DNA of 64,000 nucleotides from Diphasiastrum complanatum (Eukaryota > Streptophyta > Lycopodiopsida > Lycopodiales > Lycopodiaceae). Of this stretch, positions 63,433 to 64,000 are shown one piece after another. The translations under genes and the position numbers were made by a program. Location: positions 62,875,141-62,939,140 of the forward strand of contig CM055100.1 of NCBI GenBank assembly GCA_029204225.1, in the 5' to 3' direction. The notes beneath the pieces are model-generated. The model saw only the letters and a program-made list of their open reading frames with translations, did no database searches and was not told the DNA's origin. How positions within the stretch are numbered: the stretch's first letter is position 1; each line of letters opens with the position of its first letter.

Positions 63433-64000
63433 ATGCATGTTATGCGGCGTTTGAAGAGTTTTGCGTCGGGGCGCTCGTCCACTTCGGAAGCGGTAGGTTT
63501 TGTGTTCAGTTCCATGGCATCCTCCTGTGTTGAGTTTCAGGCTTTGTTCCAACTTAGATGTTTCATTTTGTAACTTTCCATCTATTACCGCAAGGGTTTC
63601 ATTATGCGGTAATAGATGGAAAGTTGTTTTTGTGTCAAGAATATGCATGAGTTCGTGGAAGTGGAAACTGTATTGTTTATGAAAACCCTAATGTTCTAGT
63701 GCTATTATTTAATCAGGGAAAGTCTTCTTTCTTCATCATATTTACGTTTCTTGTTTATTTCATTTTGACTATGCCGCTCTTTGCAAGCAAGATCATGCTT
63801 GTAATCTTTGATATTGTTACTGTCTTCAGTAATGGGGAAGTTATATACTCTGCTAGTTTGTTCTGTTTGAGCTTCAATATTGAGAGATCCTTTTTGTAAC
63901 AGCTTCGAGACCCCGGCACAAAGAGGGTGAAGTTAGAACAAGAACAGACAAAGATTTTGGGTACCGATGATTTGTCAGCTGAGGCAAAGGAAGGGGCGGA
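63433..64000 (+). CDS. SHAGGY-related (GSK3-like) protein kinase, 5' end (partial, two exons)
   Basis: Exon 1 (63433-63492) encodes MHVMRRLKSFASGRSSTSEA and ends at donor GTAGGT. Exon 2 starts at 63903 after acceptor TTTTTGTAACAG and reads LRDPGTKRVKLEQEQTKILG up to the window edge. Both junctions are phase 0, so the frame is kept. The combination MRRLKS-ASGR-S followed by DPG--KR-KLEQ matches the N-terminus of plant SHAGGY-related kinases of the ASK-theta type, as I remember them. These Ser/Thr kinases act in brassinosteroid and stress signalling. Only the non-catalytic N-terminus is present; the kinase domain lies beyond 64000. The intron (63493-63902) holds a perfect 21-bp hairpin. Confidence 0.8.
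63572..63625. repeat. Perfect hairpin in intron 1 of the kinase gene
   Basis: Arms at 63572-63592 and 63605-63625 are exact reverse complements (21 bp, left arm beginning AACTTTCCATCT), with a 12-base loop AGGGTTTCATTA. Flanking bases do not pair further. It may be a small foldback element, a regulatory RNA hairpin or a recent inverted duplication. Confidence 0.9.

Overview
This 64 kb window is plant nuclear DNA: spliced exons of land-plant gene families, LTR retrotransposons of both superfamilies on both strands, primer binding sites of the plant initiator-Met type, AT-rich spacers and long GA/CT microsatellites. Three low-copy genes sit in a mass of decayed transposons, which suggests a large, repeat-rich genome. 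A fern or another non-flowering plant is my guess, but the sequence does not prove it. No rRNA, tRNA or CRISPR feature was seen.

Host genes. (1) Minus strand, 7960-8892: two phase-compatible exons of a mitochondrial i-AAA protease of the FTSH4 type; the remaining exons are not in the window or not recognisable, and transposons occupy both sides. (2) Plus strand, 32064-33095: an intronless, intact 343-residue carboxylesterase (CXE, alpha/beta-hydrolase fold 3) with a modified nucleophile elbow. (3) Plus strand, 63433 to the window end: exon 1, intron 1 and the start of exon 2 of a SHAGGY/GSK3-like kinase, behind a GC-rich, pyrimidine-rich leader.

Transposon layout, left to right: a Ty3/gypsy chromovirus missing its RT core (1-3256) and its 3' LTR; an inverted gypsy remnant (5815 down to 4523, LTR below that); further gypsy scraps (5816-6630); an internally deleted gypsy with 5' LTR, PBS, knuckle, PR, partial RT, chromodomain and a truncated 3' LTR (9343-12221); a short non-autonomous LTR element carrying an unknown 304-codon ORF (12721-14455); a minus copia remnant with PBS (15060-16440 and beyond); a minus copia integrase (21369-22200); a plus copia with PBS, a leader tandem repeat, gag and a RNase H tail (22386-24120); a long minus gypsy (24300-29803) with its 5' LTR to the right; a copia RT scrap (31180-31345); a gypsy remnant flanked by LTR-like direct repeats (33624-36975); and a gypsy RT scrap (40176-40262).

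The best-preserved structure is a minus-strand copia element with two LTRs of about 1 kb (45307-50795). It lies inside a minus-strand gypsy gag-protease region and splits the retropepsin, with a recognisable 5-bp target duplication. Beyond the protease, where RT would be expected, is an unrecognised coding block (41515-44370). A plus copia (PBS at 52598, coding 53365-55970), a gypsy 3' tail and LTR (57117-58200), a MULE-like MITE (61815-62015) and several tandem duplications fill the rest.

I found no clearly new functional system. The leads most worth a second look are the unidentified block at 41.5-44.4 kb, the ORF in the non-autonomous LTR element, the perfect hairpin in the GSK3 intron, and the heat-shock-element-like array in the copia U3.
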